From the NCBI GenBank assembly GCA_963205525.1, contig CAUJJP010000157.1, positions 1-18,018 of the forward strand: a stretch of 18,018 bases of DNA. The letters run 5' to 3'. The stretch's first letter is position 1. Each line of letters begins with the position of its first letter. Shown here in pieces: positions 1-7,398 of the stretch. This stretch comes from Pseudomonadota bacterium. Its GTDB lineage: Bacteria > Pseudomonadota > Gammaproteobacteria > Burkholderiales > Burkholderiaceae. Under the pieces are notes generated by a model that did not search any database, was not told the DNA's origin, and saw nothing but the letters and a program-made list of their open reading frames with translations. Made by a program: the position numbers and the translations under genes.

Positions 1-305
1 AGCTCGACCGTGGCCGGGAAGAGCGCCTTGAACTCCTCCAGCACCGGCGCCTGCGTGATCATCGACTTGCCGAGGTCGCCCTGCAACACGCGCCCGATGT
101 AGATGCCGTACTGCACCAGCACCGGCTGGTCCAGGCCGTACGCCTTCACCAGCTGCGCGTGGCGCGCGGGGTCGATGCCGCGCTCGCCGGCCAGGGTCTC
201 GATCGGGTCGCCGGGCACCATGCGGATCATCAGAAAGGCCAGCAGCGTCATGCCGATGAAGGTCGGCACGACGAGTGCAAGGCGGGTGGCGATGAAGCGC
301 AGCAT
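1..305 (-). CDS. dppB: Dipeptide ABC transporter permease DppB, N-terminal part (cut by window edge)
   Basis: One of the two inner-membrane permeases of a dipeptide/oligopeptide ABC importer. Only about the first 101 residues are in the window; the rest lies beyond base 1. The protein begins MLRFIATRLALVVPTFIGMT, a first membrane helix typical of DppB. It continues with the family signatures MVPGDP, LAGERGID, YGLDQPVLVQYG and LQGDLGKS, which match my recollection of E. coli DppB almost position by position. The ATG at 303-305 is chosen because the family starts exactly there; no clear Shine-Dalgarno precedes it. A dppC-type permease and ATPases would be expected downstream, outside the window. 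The substrate cannot be read from this fragment: peptides are likely, but heme or 5-aminolevulinate are also known for Dpp systems. Confidence 0.88.
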   Translation of the reverse strand, partial: MLRFIATRLALVVPTFIGMTLLAFLMIRMVPGDPIETLAGERGIDPARHAQLVKAYGLDQPVLVQYGIYIGRVLQGDLGKSMITQAPVLEEFKALFPATVE

Positions 306-325
306 CGGGATGGGAAACAGGGACG

Positions 326-347
326 CGCCGGCCGCGCGCGGCCGGCG
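326..347. repeat. 22-bp perfect GC palindrome upstream of dppB
   Basis: Bases 326-347 equal their own reverse complement over all 22 positions (half-site CGCCGGCCGCG). It sits 20 bp upstream of the dppB start codon, in the likely leader or promoter. It could be an operator or a cruciform/hairpin in the leader RNA. It consists only of G and C, so chance palindromy is more likely than in balanced sequence. Confidence 0.5.
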
Positions 348-450
348 GAGCTGACTGTAGCGGCGTGTTGTAGCAGCAAGTGGGCGCCTGTTCGAGCCCG
401 CTCGGCCTGTGGCTTGCCCTACTGTCCCCTGCAAGCGGCTGCATCGGGAG

Positions 451-490
451 CGGCCGAAGGCGGCCGAACATGGCCGAACGTGGCCGACCT
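451..490. repeat. Tandem repeat, 10-bp unit x 4
   Basis: Four consecutive 10-bp units, each YGGCCGAMNN (tggccgaacg type), occupy 451-490 between dppB and the M48 peptidase gene. The unit length is close to one helical turn. The repeat lies downstream of the peptidase stop and upstream of dppB, so it belongs to the dppB upstream region. No protein-coding role is apparent. Confidence 0.7.
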
Positions 491-527
491 TTGTCCAGCG
501 CTGCCGCGCCTTGCTGGCCGGCCGCGG

Positions 528-1889
528 TCAGCGTGGGGCTTGCGCCTGCGCTGCGCGCTCGGCTTGCGCGCGCCGCACCAGCTCGAGGTTTTCCTTCAGC
601 CAGAGCATCGAGCCGTGCACGCGCGCATAGCCGCTGGGATGGTCGTAGAAGAGGATCTCCTCCAGCGGCCCGGGCTGGATCTTGCGATAGGTCGACAGGC
701 GCATTGCGGCCATTGCGAAGCCGTGCGGCTCGCGTGCGGCATCGAGGCCGAACATGTCGGCCTCCGCTTCGGCCTGGCGCGTGATCGAGTTGAGCAGCGG
801 CGTCGAGAGGAAGAAGAAGGTCGACAGCACCGCGATCGCCAACGGCAGCGCTGCGGTGTCGCCGCGGTCGCGCAGGCCCAGGCGAGCGCCCCAGCGTGCG
901 AGCAGGCGATCGAGCACGAGGTGCACGAACCACAGGCCCAGGCTGATCACGAGCGTCATATAGATCATCAGGCGCAGCGAATGGTTGAGCACGTAGTGGC
1001 CCATCTCGTGGCCCATCACGGCCTTGATCTCGGGCAGCGAGGTCTTGTCGAGCAGGTTGTCGTTGAGCGCCACGCGTGTGGTGCCGGCAAAGCCGGACAC
1101 GTTGGCGCTGATGCGCGTGGTCTGGCGCGAGGCATCGAACTCGACCACGTTGTCGGTCGGGATCTGGTTGGCGCGCGCCAGCGACAGCACGGCGCTGCGC
1201 ACGGGCCCTTCGCGCAGCGGCTTGTAGTCGTTGAAGACCGGCGCGAGGTAGACCGGCGCGAGCATCGCCAGGAGCAGGTTGAACACGAAGGCGCCGCCGC
1301 TGGCCCAGATCCACCAGCGCGCACCTGTGCGACGCACGGCGCGATACAGCAGCGCGATCAGCGGCGGCGCGATCAGCAAGGAGATCGCCAGGCCCTTGAG
1401 CTGGTCGCCGAACCAGGCGCCGAAATCCTGCGTCGCCAGGCCGTACTGGTGCTCGCGGAAGTAGTCGCTGTAGATCGACAAGGGCAGGGCGAGCACGAAG
1501 CCGACCAGCAGCCACAGGATCGCATAGATCACCGTTTGCAGCCATGGCCGGCGCGTGAGGCGTTCGCAGGCGTCGCGCATCCAGCGCGACAGGCCGCTCA
1601 GCAGCAGGATCGCGCAGACCCCGAGGCCATGGAGGAAACCCCAGAGCTGCAGCCAGTAGCCGCCTTCGAAGTACGCGTCCGAGCGCTGGCGCTGCTGCGG
1701 CGTGAGCAGGTCCAGGTAGGCCTTTGTGGCGCGGTCGACATCGAAGTCGGCGGCGGGCTGGGCCGGCTCGGGAATCTGCAGGCCGGGCGGAAACTCGGCT
1801 GCGCCGGCGGCATCCGCAGCGGCGAGCGCGGGCAGGACGGCGAAGATGAAGGCCAGGCCGATGGCCAGCAGGGTGAGCAGGCGCTTCAT
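528..1889 (-). CDS. M48 family (Ste24-type) membrane metallopeptidase
   Basis: Zinc-dependent endopeptidase of the inner membrane, 453 residues, of the Ste24/CAAX protease 1 type. The zinc motif HEMGH is at residues 294-298. The downstream EAEAD motif (about 374-378), followed by MFGLDA, supplies the third zinc ligand as in M48 enzymes. N-terminal to it are a signal-like hydrophobic stretch (residues 4-23) and several membrane segments (about 85-100, 120-140, 165-182, 195-215); two more follow the catalytic helix (about 305-325 and 347-368). This is the M48_N plus M48 layout. The start at 1889 (MKRLLTLLAIGLAFIFA) was preferred to an upstream in-frame ATG at 2015 because the latter only adds a low-complexity, repeat-derived leader. 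Bacterial members are thought to act in membrane protein quality control; bacteria generally lack prenylated CAAX substrates, so the exact target is unknown. Confidence 0.88.
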   Translation of the reverse strand: MKRLLTLLAIGLAFIFAVLPALAAADAAGAAEFPPGLQIPEPAQPAADFDVDRATKAYLDLLTPQQRQRSDAYFEGGYWLQLWGFLHGLGVCAILLLSGLSRWMRDACERLTRRPWLQTVIYAILWLLVGFVLALPLSIYSDYFREHQYGLATQDFGAWFGDQLKGLAISLLIAPPLIALLYRAVRRTGARWWIWASGGAFVFNLLLAMLAPVYLAPVFNDYKPLREGPVRSAVLSLARANQIPTDNVVEFDASRQTTRISANVSGFAGTTRVALNDNLLDKTSLPEIKAVMGHEMGHYVLNHSLRLMIYMTLVISLGLWFVHLVLDRLLARWGARLGLRDRGDTAALPLAIAVLSTFFFLSTPLLNSITRQAEAEADMFGLDAAREPHGFAMAAMRLSTYRKIQPGPLEEILFYDHPSGYARVHGSMLWLKENLELVRRAQAERAAQAQAPR

Positions 1890-1992
1890 GGGCAGGGTGT
1901 TGGGCGAGAGCTGTTGGGCAAGGCTGGCGCGCGAGTGAGGCGGACGGCCCCACGGGCTCGGCCCGCTGGCCCGACCGCTGCCAGCCGGTCGC

Positions 1993-2048
1993 CGGCATCC
2001 GCTCGGCGGCATCAACTCGTCGGCATCAGCCCGCCGGCCTCAGCTCGC
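1993..2048. repeat. Degenerate tandem repeat, 14-bp unit x 4
   Basis: Four adjacent 14-bp units close to CGGCATCAGCTCGC start at 1993, 2007, 2021 and 2035. Each differs from the consensus at one to four positions. The array lies about 100 bp upstream of the M48 peptidase start. The level of divergence suggests an old array rather than a recent expansion. Confidence 0.65.
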
Positions 2049-2132
2049 CGTCCAGGAGCGTCGACTTCGATCGAGCGCCTGGGCGCATTGTCTGCACCCT
2101 GCACGCGCCAGGCATCTCGTGTTCACCCTCGG

Positions 2133-2167
2133 GCTGCGCGCTGCTCGCTGCTCGCTGCTCGTTGCAC
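2133..2167. repeat. Tandem repeat, 7-bp unit (3 exact copies plus flanking variants)
   Basis: Three exact copies of GCTGCTC fill 2140-2160. They are flanked by one variant unit on each side (GCTGCGC at 2133 and GTTGCAC at 2161). Located in the spacer between the HDOD and M48 genes. A unit length not divisible by three is consistent with non-coding sequence. Confidence 0.65.
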
Positions 2168-2240
2168 GGGCCGAGGCCTGGATGTGGGCGCGGCACGCCC
2201 GCGCTGCGGCGCCTGCATGGGCTCGCGGCCGGGCGCGGGG

Positions 2241-3134
2241 CTATGCCCGCAGCTCGTCGAAGCGGGCCGCCAGTTCCTCGCCCCAGTGGTCGATGTCGTC
2301 GTGCTGCCACTGCAGCCAGTGCAGTGCCGCCTGGCCGTGGGCGATCCAGTCGGGGTCGGCGTCCAGACATTCGGCGCGCCGCATCAGGTGCTCGGCCACC
2401 AGGCCGGCGGCGACCAGGGTCTGGACTTCGGCCTCGACGTCGGCCGCGCCCAGCAGGTTCAGGTCGTGGTGCAGGCGGATCGCCGCCATCACCGCCGGCG
2501 CCAGGGCCCACACGCGCGCCACCAGCGCGCCCACCACCGCGTGGTCGGTGCGGTGGTTGGCGTTCTCGGTCTGCACGAAGCTCTGGTCGCGCCTTGCCAG
2601 CCCCTCGACCATGGTGCTGCCGTAGCCGCGCAGGCTTTGCAGCATCACCGGCTGTCCGACGTGGGCGAACAGGCCGAAGGTGTAGGCGAGGTCGGGCGAC
2701 AGGCCGGGCAGGCGGCGTGCCAGGTGTTCCATCGCCATCGCGCGCTGGGTCGAGCGTTCCCAGAAGCGCTGCAGATGGCGGTTGTTGGCCGGGATCGCGC
2801 GCCGGGTGAGAAAGCCCGTCATCACGGCGGCGGTCTGCTCCAGCCCCAGCCGCGTCATCGCCTGACCCACCGTCTGCGCGGCTGCGAAGCCGCTGAACGC
2901 GGCACCGCTGGCGGCGCGGATGAGGGTGGCGGACATGGCGACGTCGGCGCCGGCGATGCGCGCCACCTCGTTCAGGTCGGGCTCGGCGCAGGCCAGGGCC
3001 TGGCGCAGCCGGGCCAGCAGTTCCGGGCAGGGCGGGATCAGGATCTGGCGCAGCGGTCCGTGGCTGCGCGCGTGATCCAGTTCACGCCCGATGTCGGTGG
3101 CGCTGCGCGGGCGGTCCAGGGTGGGGGCGTTCAT
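2241..3134 (-). CDS. HDOD domain-containing signalling protein
   Basis: A 297-residue cytoplasmic protein dominated by an HDOD domain (about residues 28-225), the HD-related output domain used in bacterial signal transduction. Family features visible are the [19 protein letters not shown] opening (here IPPCPELL), the [20 protein letters not shown] helix, the IRAASGAAF segment (usually LLRxANSAxF) and the [13 protein letters not shown] helix. A metal-binding HD pair typical of true HD hydrolases is not conserved, as usual for HDOD. No GGDEF, EAL or receiver domain is attached. The start at 3134 (MNAPTLDRP) gives a sensible N-terminus; a further in-frame ATG at 3185 would run into the divergent promoter region. 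It is transcribed away from the DUF808 gene, 91 bp separating the two starts. Its signal and target cannot be told from sequence. Confidence 0.83.
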   Translation of the reverse strand: MNAPTLDRPRSATDIGRELDHARSHGPLRQILIPPCPELLARLRQALACAEPDLNEVARIAGADVAMSATLIRAASGAAFSGFAAAQTVGQAMTRLGLEQTAAVMTGFLTRRAIPANNRHLQRFWERSTQRAMAMEHLARRLPGLSPDLAYTFGLFAHVGQPVMLQSLRGYGSTMVEGLARRDQSFVQTENANHRTDHAVVGALVARVWALAPAVMAAIRLHHDLNLLGAADVEAEVQTLVAAGLVAEHLMRRAECLDADPDWIAHGQAALHWLQWQHDDIDHWGEELAARFDELRA

Positions 3135-3225
3135 CGCCAGGATATCGGCCTTCGGCGCCGCGGCTGAAGCCCCGGCCCCTATCATGGCGCCCCTTTGCCA
3201 ACCCGCTCCCGCCTGCGCGATCCCC

Positions 3226-4131
3226 ATGGCCGCCTCCAGCCTGCTTGCCCTCATCGACGACATCGCCACCATCCTCGACGACGTGGCGGTGCTGTCCAAG
3301 GTGGCGGCCAAGAAGACCGCGGGCGTGCTGGGCGACGACCTGGCGCTGAACGCCCAGCAGGTCACCGGCGTGCGCGCCGAGCGCGAGCTGCCGGTGGTGT
3401 GGGCGGTGGCGCGCGGATCGCTGGTGAACAAGATGATCCTGGTGCCGGCGGCGCTCGCGATCAGCGCCTTCGCACCCTGGGCCGTGACGCCGCTGCTGAT
3501 GGTGGGCGGCGCCTTCCTGTGCTTCGAGGGCGCGGAGAAGCTGGCGCACCGCCTGCTGCACAGCGCCGAGCAGATCGACTTCCGCCACAGCGAGCTGCAG
3601 CGCGCGGTGGCCGACCCCACGGTCGACCTGGTGGCGCTGGAGCGCGACAAGATCAAGGGCGCGGTGCGCACCGACTTCATCCTCTCGGCGGAGATCATCG
3701 CCATCTCGCTGGGCGCCGCCGCCGGCGCGCCGATGGCGACCCAGGCCACCGTGCTGGCGCTGATCGCGCTGGCGATGACGGTGGGCGTCTACGGCCTGGT
3801 GGGCGGCATCGTCAAGCTCGACGACCTGGGGCTGTGGCTGGCGCAGGGCGAAGGCGCCAGGCGCAGTCTGGGGCACGCCATCCTGCGTGCCGCGCCCTGG
3901 CTGATGAAGTCGCTGTCGGTGGCCGGAACGGTGGCTATGTTCCTCGTCGGCGGCGGCATCCTGGTGCACGGCTGGCCCTGGCTGCACCACGCGGTGCAGG
4001 CCTTTGGCGCGCTCGGCGGGGCGGTGGCCGGCTGGCTGCTGGAGGCGCTGGGCAACGCCGCCGCCGGGCTGCTGGCCGGCGCCGTGGTGCTGGCGCTGGT
4101 GACCCTGGTGCAGCGCCTGCGCGGACGCTGA
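3226..4131 (+). CDS. DUF808 family inner-membrane protein (YedI-like)
   Basis: A 301-residue integral membrane protein of the DUF808 family, whose E. coli member is YedI; its function is not established. The diagnostic N-terminus [20 protein letters not shown] is present, followed by [22 protein letters not shown] and [19 protein letters not shown]. Hydrophobic segments lie at about residues 77-110, 160-205, 225-255 and 260-298. Charged stretches between them ([29 protein letters not shown]) are also typical. The start at 3226 is chosen because family members begin with this segment; upstream in-frame ATGs (3091, 3184) would overlap the divergent HDOD gene. No good Shine-Dalgarno precedes it. 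It converges on the FKBP gene with a 14-bp gap. Confidence 0.87.
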   Translation: MAASSLLALIDDIATILDDVAVLSKVAAKKTAGVLGDDLALNAQQVTGVRAERELPVVWAVARGSLVNKMILVPAALAISAFAPWAVTPLLMVGGAFLCFEGAEKLAHRLLHSAEQIDFRHSELQRAVADPTVDLVALERDKIKGAVRTDFILSAEIIAISLGAAAGAPMATQATVLALIALAMTVGVYGLVGGIVKLDDLGLWLAQGEGARRSLGHAILRAAPWLMKSLSVAGTVAMFLVGGGILVHGWPWLHHAVQAFGALGGAVAGWLLEALGNAAAGLLAGAVVLALVTLVQRLRGR

Positions 4132-4145
4132 GGCAATGCCGCGCT

Positions 4146-4580
4146 TCAGCGGCCGGCGCGCACGCCGATGAGCTCGATCTCGAAGTGCAGGGTCGCGTCG
4201 GGCGGTATCACGCCGCCGGCGCCGCGGCTGCCGTAGGCGATGCCCGGCGGGCAGACCAGCCTGGCCTTGCCGCCGGGCTTCATGCGCTGCACGCCCTCGG
4301 TCCAGCAGGGGATGACGCGACCCAGCGGGAATTCGGCCGGCTGGCCGCGGCCGTAGGAGCTGTCGAACTCACGGCCGTCGGGAAAGGTCCCGCGGTAGTG
4401 GACGGTGACCGTGTCGGCCGCCTTCGGCGAATCGCCCTGGCCTTCGCGCAGCGACTGGTAGACCAGGCCGCTGGCCGTGGTGACAGGGGTGGCGGCGACG
4501 GCCGGCGTGGCGGCGCCGACGCCGGCCGTTGCGACGGCCAGCACGGCGAGCGCCAGGGTGTGCAAGAGGATGCGAGTCAT
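4146..4580 (-). CDS. FKBP-type peptidyl-prolyl cis-trans isomerase, exported
   Basis: A 144-residue protein predicted to speed proline isomerisation during folding of exported proteins. The N-terminus MTRILLHTLALAVLAVATAG is a clear signal peptide, so a periplasmic location is likely. The single FKBP domain spans about residues 33-142, with VTVHYRGTFPDGREFDSSY, the core segment VIPCWTEGVQRMKPGG (WTEG is the active-site floor) and the closing IPPDATLHFEIELIGV. Two cysteines, in IPCW and LVCPP, are both within the domain. The start at 4580 was preferred to 4643 because it begins the signal peptide. The gene lies 29 bp downstream of the DUF3016 gene on the same strand and may share its transcript. 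It is of the short FkpA/Mip C-domain type, without the dimerisation helix domain. Confidence 0.92.
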   Translation of the reverse strand: MTRILLHTLALAVLAVATAGVGAATPAVAATPVTTASGLVYQSLREGQGDSPKAADTVTVHYRGTFPDGREFDSSYGRGQPAEFPLGRVIPCWTEGVQRMKPGGKARLVCPPGIAYGSRGAGGVIPPDATLHFEIELIGVRAGR

Positions 4581-4609
4581 GCGCCGATCATCGCATCCGC
4601 TGGGGTGGC

Positions 4610-5098
4610 TCAGCGGCCGGGGATGAAGCGCTGCTCGAACCACTCGGCCAGCATCCGGTTCTCGTAGGGCAGGGCGTCGCGCCGGTCCAGGCCGCTGCGG
4701 CGCAGCAGATAGCCCAGGTCACTGAGCTCCTCCTCGCCGCGCGCCACGAGCTGGCCGCCCTGGCTGAGCTCGAAGCGCAGCGCCAGCCGCGGCGCATCGG
4801 GCAACTGGCCCATGACGCGCAGCCGGTGCGGGCTGAAGGCGTCGACCTCGCCCGCGAGGTCGACGTCGGTGACCGTGACCTGCAGCCGCTGGCCGTCGGG
4901 CAGGCGCTGCGCCAGGCGTTCGAACTGGCGCGTCAGCAAGGCCTGGGTGCGCGCGCGCTCGACGCTGCCGAAGCCGGCGTCGGTGTAGCGCTCGGGCTGC
5001 AGGTAGCGGACTTCGGCGACCCCGGCCGCCTGTACGCCGGTGCTCGCGAGGACGGCCGCCACCAGTCCTGCAGCCGCCGCGATGGAGGATGTGCGCAT
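4610..5098 (-). CDS. DUF3016 domain-containing exported protein
   Basis: A 162-residue protein of unknown function. It starts with a signal peptide (MRTSSIAAAAGLVAAVLAST, cleavage probably after GVQA), so it is probably periplasmic. The rest matches my recollection of DUF3016: VRYLQPERYTDAGF, a helix ending FERLAQRLPDGQRL, the conserved VTDVDLAGEVD strand, then LALRFELSQGG and GEEELSDLGY. The start at 5098 is supported by a Shine-Dalgarno AAGGA a few bases upstream on the minus strand; an in-frame ATG at 5230 would only add sequence read through the preceding intergenic DNA. It lies between glnS (153 bp upstream) and the FKBP gene (29 bp downstream), all on the same strand. Confidence 0.85.
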   Translation of the reverse strand: MRTSSIAAAAGLVAAVLASTGVQAAGVAEVRYLQPERYTDAGFGSVERARTQALLTRQFERLAQRLPDGQRLQVTVTDVDLAGEVDAFSPHRLRVMGQLPDAPRLALRFELSQGGQLVARGEEELSDLGYLLRRSGLDRRDALPYENRMLAEWFEQRFIPGR

Positions 5099-5136
5099 GG
5101 CATTTCCTTCAGTGGGTGGTGGGGCTCCATGGTGGC

Positions 5137-5170
5137 CCAAACCGCTGCCGCCCGCGAGCGGCTTTGCAGA
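5137..5170 (-). terminator. Possible glnS terminator hairpin
   Basis: Read on the minus strand, downstream of the glnS stop, AAAGCCGCT and AGCGGTTT arms flank a GC-rich loop, giving a short stem followed by TTT. The stem is only 5-6 bp and the T-run is short, so this is weak. If it works it would partly separate glnS from the DUF3016 gene. Confidence 0.25.
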
Positions 5171-5251
5171 AATTTGCGACTGTGTCGGCGCTGCCCCGGG
5201 CTGCCGCAGCTGGGCACGACGTCCTGGCACGACGCCGGGCCGCCGCAGCTT

Positions 5252-7030
5252 CTACCTCGCGCCCCAGCCGTCCTTCAGCCCGGTGCTGCGGTTGAACACC
5301 GGCGCCTCGCGGCGGTGGTCCTTGCGGTCGCTCACGAAGTAGCCGTGGCGCTCGAACTGCACGTGCTGCGCGGCGGGCAGGTCCGCCAGCGAGGGCTCCA
5401 GCCAGCCCCGCGTCACGCGCAGGCTGTCGGGGTTGAGCGCGTCGCGGAAGTCGCGCTCGCCGGCGTCGGGCTGGGGCTCGCGGAACAGGCGGTCGTACAG
5501 CCGCAGCTCGGCGGCCACGCCCTCGTGCACCCCGACCCAGGTGATGTTGCCCTTGACCTTGACCGCGTCCGCCCCCGGGGTGCCGCTCTTGGTGTCCGGG
5601 ACCACGCGCGCGAGCACGCGCACGACGCGGCCGTCGGCGTCCTTCTCGCAGCCGCTGCACTCGACCACCATGCCGTACTTCAGCCGCACCTTGTTGCCCG
5701 GATAGAGGCGGAAGAAGCCCTTGGGCGGGGTCTCGGCAAAGTCCTCGCGCTCTATCCACAGCTCGGGGCCGAGGCTGAAGCGGCGCAGCCCGCGCTCGGG
5801 CTGCTGCGGATGCACCGGCGCCTGGCAGGGCTCGCGGTGCTCGGCGCCGTAGAGCTCGGCCCAGTTGGTGAGTTGCAGCGGCAGGGGGTCGATGACCGCC
5901 ATCGCGCGCGCCGCCTGGCCTTCCAGGTCCTCGCGCAGGCACTGCTCGAGCACCGCGTAGTCGAGCCAGATGTTGGTCTTGCTGGCGCCGGTGTCGTCGG
6001 CCATCTTGCGCACCGCCGCCGGCGTGTAGCCGCGTCGGCGCAGCCCGGCCAGGGTGGGCATGCGCGGGTCGTCCCAGCCGCTCACGATCTGCTCGTCCAC
6101 CAGCGCCTTCAGCCGGCGCTTGCTGGTGATGACGTAGGTCAGGTTCAGGCGCCCGAACTCGATCTGCCGCGGCAGCGGGCGCGCCAGCAGCCCGGCGTCG
6201 GCGAGCTGCGCCAGCACCCAGTCGTAGAAGGGCCGCTGGTCTTCGAACTCCAGCGTGCACAGGCTGTGGGTGATGCCTTCCAGCGCGTCCTCGATCGGGT
6301 GCGCGAAGGTGTACATCGGGTAGATGCACCAGCGCTCGCCGGTGTTGTGGTGGCTGGCGTGCTTGATGCGATAAATGGCCGGGTCGCGCAGGTTGATGTT
6401 GGGGCTGGCCATGTCGACCTTGGCGCGCAGCACCATCGCGCCGTCGGCGTGCAGCCCGTCGCGCATCTCGCGAAAGCGCGCCAGGTTCTCTGCCGCGCTG
6501 CGCTGGCGATAGGGGCTGTCGATGCCGGGGGTGCTGAAGTCACCGCGGCTGGCGCGCATCTGCTCGGCGCTTTGCTCGTCCACGTAGGCCAGGCCGCGCT
6601 CGATCAGGGTCTCGGCGGCGCGGTACATGAAGTCGAAGTCGTCGCTGGCAAAGAACAGGTGGCTGGTGCCGCCGACCTCCCAGTCGAATCCCAGCCAGCG
6701 CACCATCTCGATGATGGCGTCGACGTACTCCTGCTCCTCCTTCTCGGGGTTGGTGTCGTCGAAGCGCAGGTGGCAGATGCCGCCGAAATCGCGCGCGAGA
6801 CCGAAGTTCAGGCAGATGCTCTTGGCGTGGCCGACGTGCAGATAGCCGTTGGGCTCGGGCGGGAAGCGGGTTCGGATGCGCGCCGGGTCGGGTGCGCCGG
6901 CGGCGTGGTGCGCGGCGTCGCCCGGGCTGCCGCCGAAGCGCCGGCCCTCGTAGGCACCGCTGGCGAGGTCCTGCTCGATCAGGCTGCGCAGGAAGTTGGC
7001 GGGCGGCGGTTTTGCAGGGTCGGCGGACAT
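5252..7030 (-). CDS. glnS: Glutaminyl-tRNA synthetase
   Basis: Class I aminoacyl-tRNA synthetase of 592 residues that charges tRNA-Gln with glutamine in the cytoplasm. The opening ANFLRSLIEQDLASG is typical of GlnRS and sets it apart from GluRS. FPPEPNGYLHVGHAKSICLNFG carries the HIGH-type motif HVGH at residues 65-68, followed by RFDDTNPEKEEQEYVD. The KMSKS-type loop is VITSKRRL (about 300-307), where E. coli has VMSKRKL. C-terminal beta-barrel anticodon-binding domains follow (about 370-590), including FRLYPGNKVRLKYG and VKGNITWVGV. Length is slightly above the roughly 550 of E. coli. The ATG at 7030 gives the expected N-terminus, but the bases before it (GAATTCCTCC on the coding strand) are not a Shine-Dalgarno. 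The start lies only 32 bp from the inverted-repeat element at 7062-7304, so the glnS promoter is probably within or beyond that element. Confidence 0.97.
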   Translation of the reverse strand: MSADPAKPPPANFLRSLIEQDLASGAYEGRRFGGSPGDAAHHAAGAPDPARIRTRFPPEPNGYLHVGHAKSICLNFGLARDFGGICHLRFDDTNPEKEEQEYVDAIIEMVRWLGFDWEVGGTSHLFFASDDFDFMYRAAETLIERGLAYVDEQSAEQMRASRGDFSTPGIDSPYRQRSAAENLARFREMRDGLHADGAMVLRAKVDMASPNINLRDPAIYRIKHASHHNTGERWCIYPMYTFAHPIEDALEGITHSLCTLEFEDQRPFYDWVLAQLADAGLLARPLPRQIEFGRLNLTYVITSKRRLKALVDEQIVSGWDDPRMPTLAGLRRRGYTPAAVRKMADDTGASKTNIWLDYAVLEQCLREDLEGQAARAMAVIDPLPLQLTNWAELYGAEHREPCQAPVHPQQPERGLRRFSLGPELWIEREDFAETPPKGFFRLYPGNKVRLKYGMVVECSGCEKDADGRVVRVLARVVPDTKSGTPGADAVKVKGNITWVGVHEGVAAELRLYDRLFREPQPDAGERDFRDALNPDSLRVTRGWLEPSLADLPAAQHVQFERHGYFVSDRKDHRREAPVFNRSTGLKDGWGAR

Positions 7031-7061
7031 GGAGGAATTCTATCGAGCGCCCTGCAGGCTA

Positions 7062-7083
7062 CTGAGCCTAGATCCGGCAGTTG
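7062..7083 (+). repeat. Left inverted repeat of the glnS-proximal element
   Basis: A 22-bp sequence beginning CTGAGCCTAGATCC, matching the reverse complement of 7283-7304 except at its 3rd and 14th bases. It lies 32 bp from the glnS start codon. Confidence 0.7.
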
Positions 7084-7282
7084 ACCGCTCATCGGTGCGG
7101 GATTCGTCCGTGTTCTCAAGCACTTGCAGCCACGGCAGCAATCACCTCCGGGGTGAGCTCGCTACGCACCCGATCGAGCCGCGCTGCGGTGCGCTGGCGG
7201 CGTTGCTCCTCCTCGCGGGCATGAGCCCGCCGCGTCGTCGCGTCTTGCCAGCACCCCGCAGCGCAGCCCGCTCGGGCGCGTC

Positions 7283-7304
7283 CAACTGCCAGATCTAGGC
7301 TGAG
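7283..7304 (-). repeat. Right inverted repeat of the glnS-proximal element
   Basis: The inverted partner of 7062-7083 (20 of 22 positions identical). It lies about 60 bp upstream of the candidate NtrC site for nirB, so the presumed insertion leaves the nirB control sites intact. Confidence 0.7.
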
Positions 7305-7364
7305 CGGCGGTGATGCCGGCCGCGCTGGCCTGGTGCTGCTGTACGGCGCTCGTCGAAGCCGCTG

Positions 7365-7381
7365 CGCACGCGGGTGGTGCA
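7365..7381 (+). promoter_or_regulatory. Candidate NtrC binding site upstream of nirBD
   Basis: GCAC and GTGC separated by 7 bp (GCACGCGGGTGGTGC core), the spacing of the NtrC consensus TGCACC-N5-GGTGCA. The right half GGTGCA is perfect and the left half has 4 of 6 matches. It is centred about 138 bp upstream of the start point predicted from the sigma-54 promoter, a usual enhancer distance. The binding protein is inferred; no ntrC gene is in the window. Confidence 0.5.
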
Positions 7382-7398
7382 GGGTGCTCGCCGACGCG

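Larger units (their letters stand above)
1890..2240. other. 351-bp intergenic spacer with two tandem repeats
   Basis: The gap between the HDOD gene stop (2241) and the M48 peptidase start (1889), both on the minus strand. It holds the 14-bp and 7-bp tandem repeats listed separately and a short GC hairpin (GGGCG 2186-2190 / CGCCC 2196-2200) just beyond the HDOD stop that could end transcription, though no T-run follows. Frames open across it have no recognisable protein and consist of repeat-derived Arg/Pro/Ala. I find no convincing sigma-70 promoter for the M48 gene. Confidence 0.6.
7062..7304. mobile_element. 243-bp inverted-repeat-bounded element (MITE or IS remnant)
   Basis: Bases 7062-7083 and 7283-7304 are inverted copies of a 22-bp sequence, agreeing at 20 of 22 positions (core AGCCTAGATC followed by GGCAGTTG). 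Their AT content is higher than the surroundings. The pair encloses about 200 bp, the size and form of a miniature inverted-repeat element or an internally deleted insertion sequence. On the minus strand a frame passes through the right repeat and ends at 7116 with RSELTPEVIAAVAASA; it could be a degraded transposase tail, but I do not recognise it. No target-site duplication is visible. An internal perfect hairpin (GCGGGC 7215-7220 / GCCCGC 7225-7230) is also present. I cannot assign an IS family. Confidence 0.55.

Noticed and set aside
159..3167. A 1002-residue open frame on the plus strand
   Set aside because: It runs antisense to the M48 and HDOD genes, which have clear motifs. Its product is Arg/His/Gln/Ala-rich without recognisable domains, the usual shadow of high-GC coding sequence.
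7036..7044. TAGAAT-like -10 box directly before the glnS ATG, implying a leaderless transcript
   Set aside because: No -35 element lies at the right distance and a single hexamer is weak evidence.
4529..7084. An 851-residue plus-strand frame opposite FKBP, DUF3016 and glnS
   Set aside because: Antisense shadow of three well-supported genes; its product is low in complexity and lacks any family motif.
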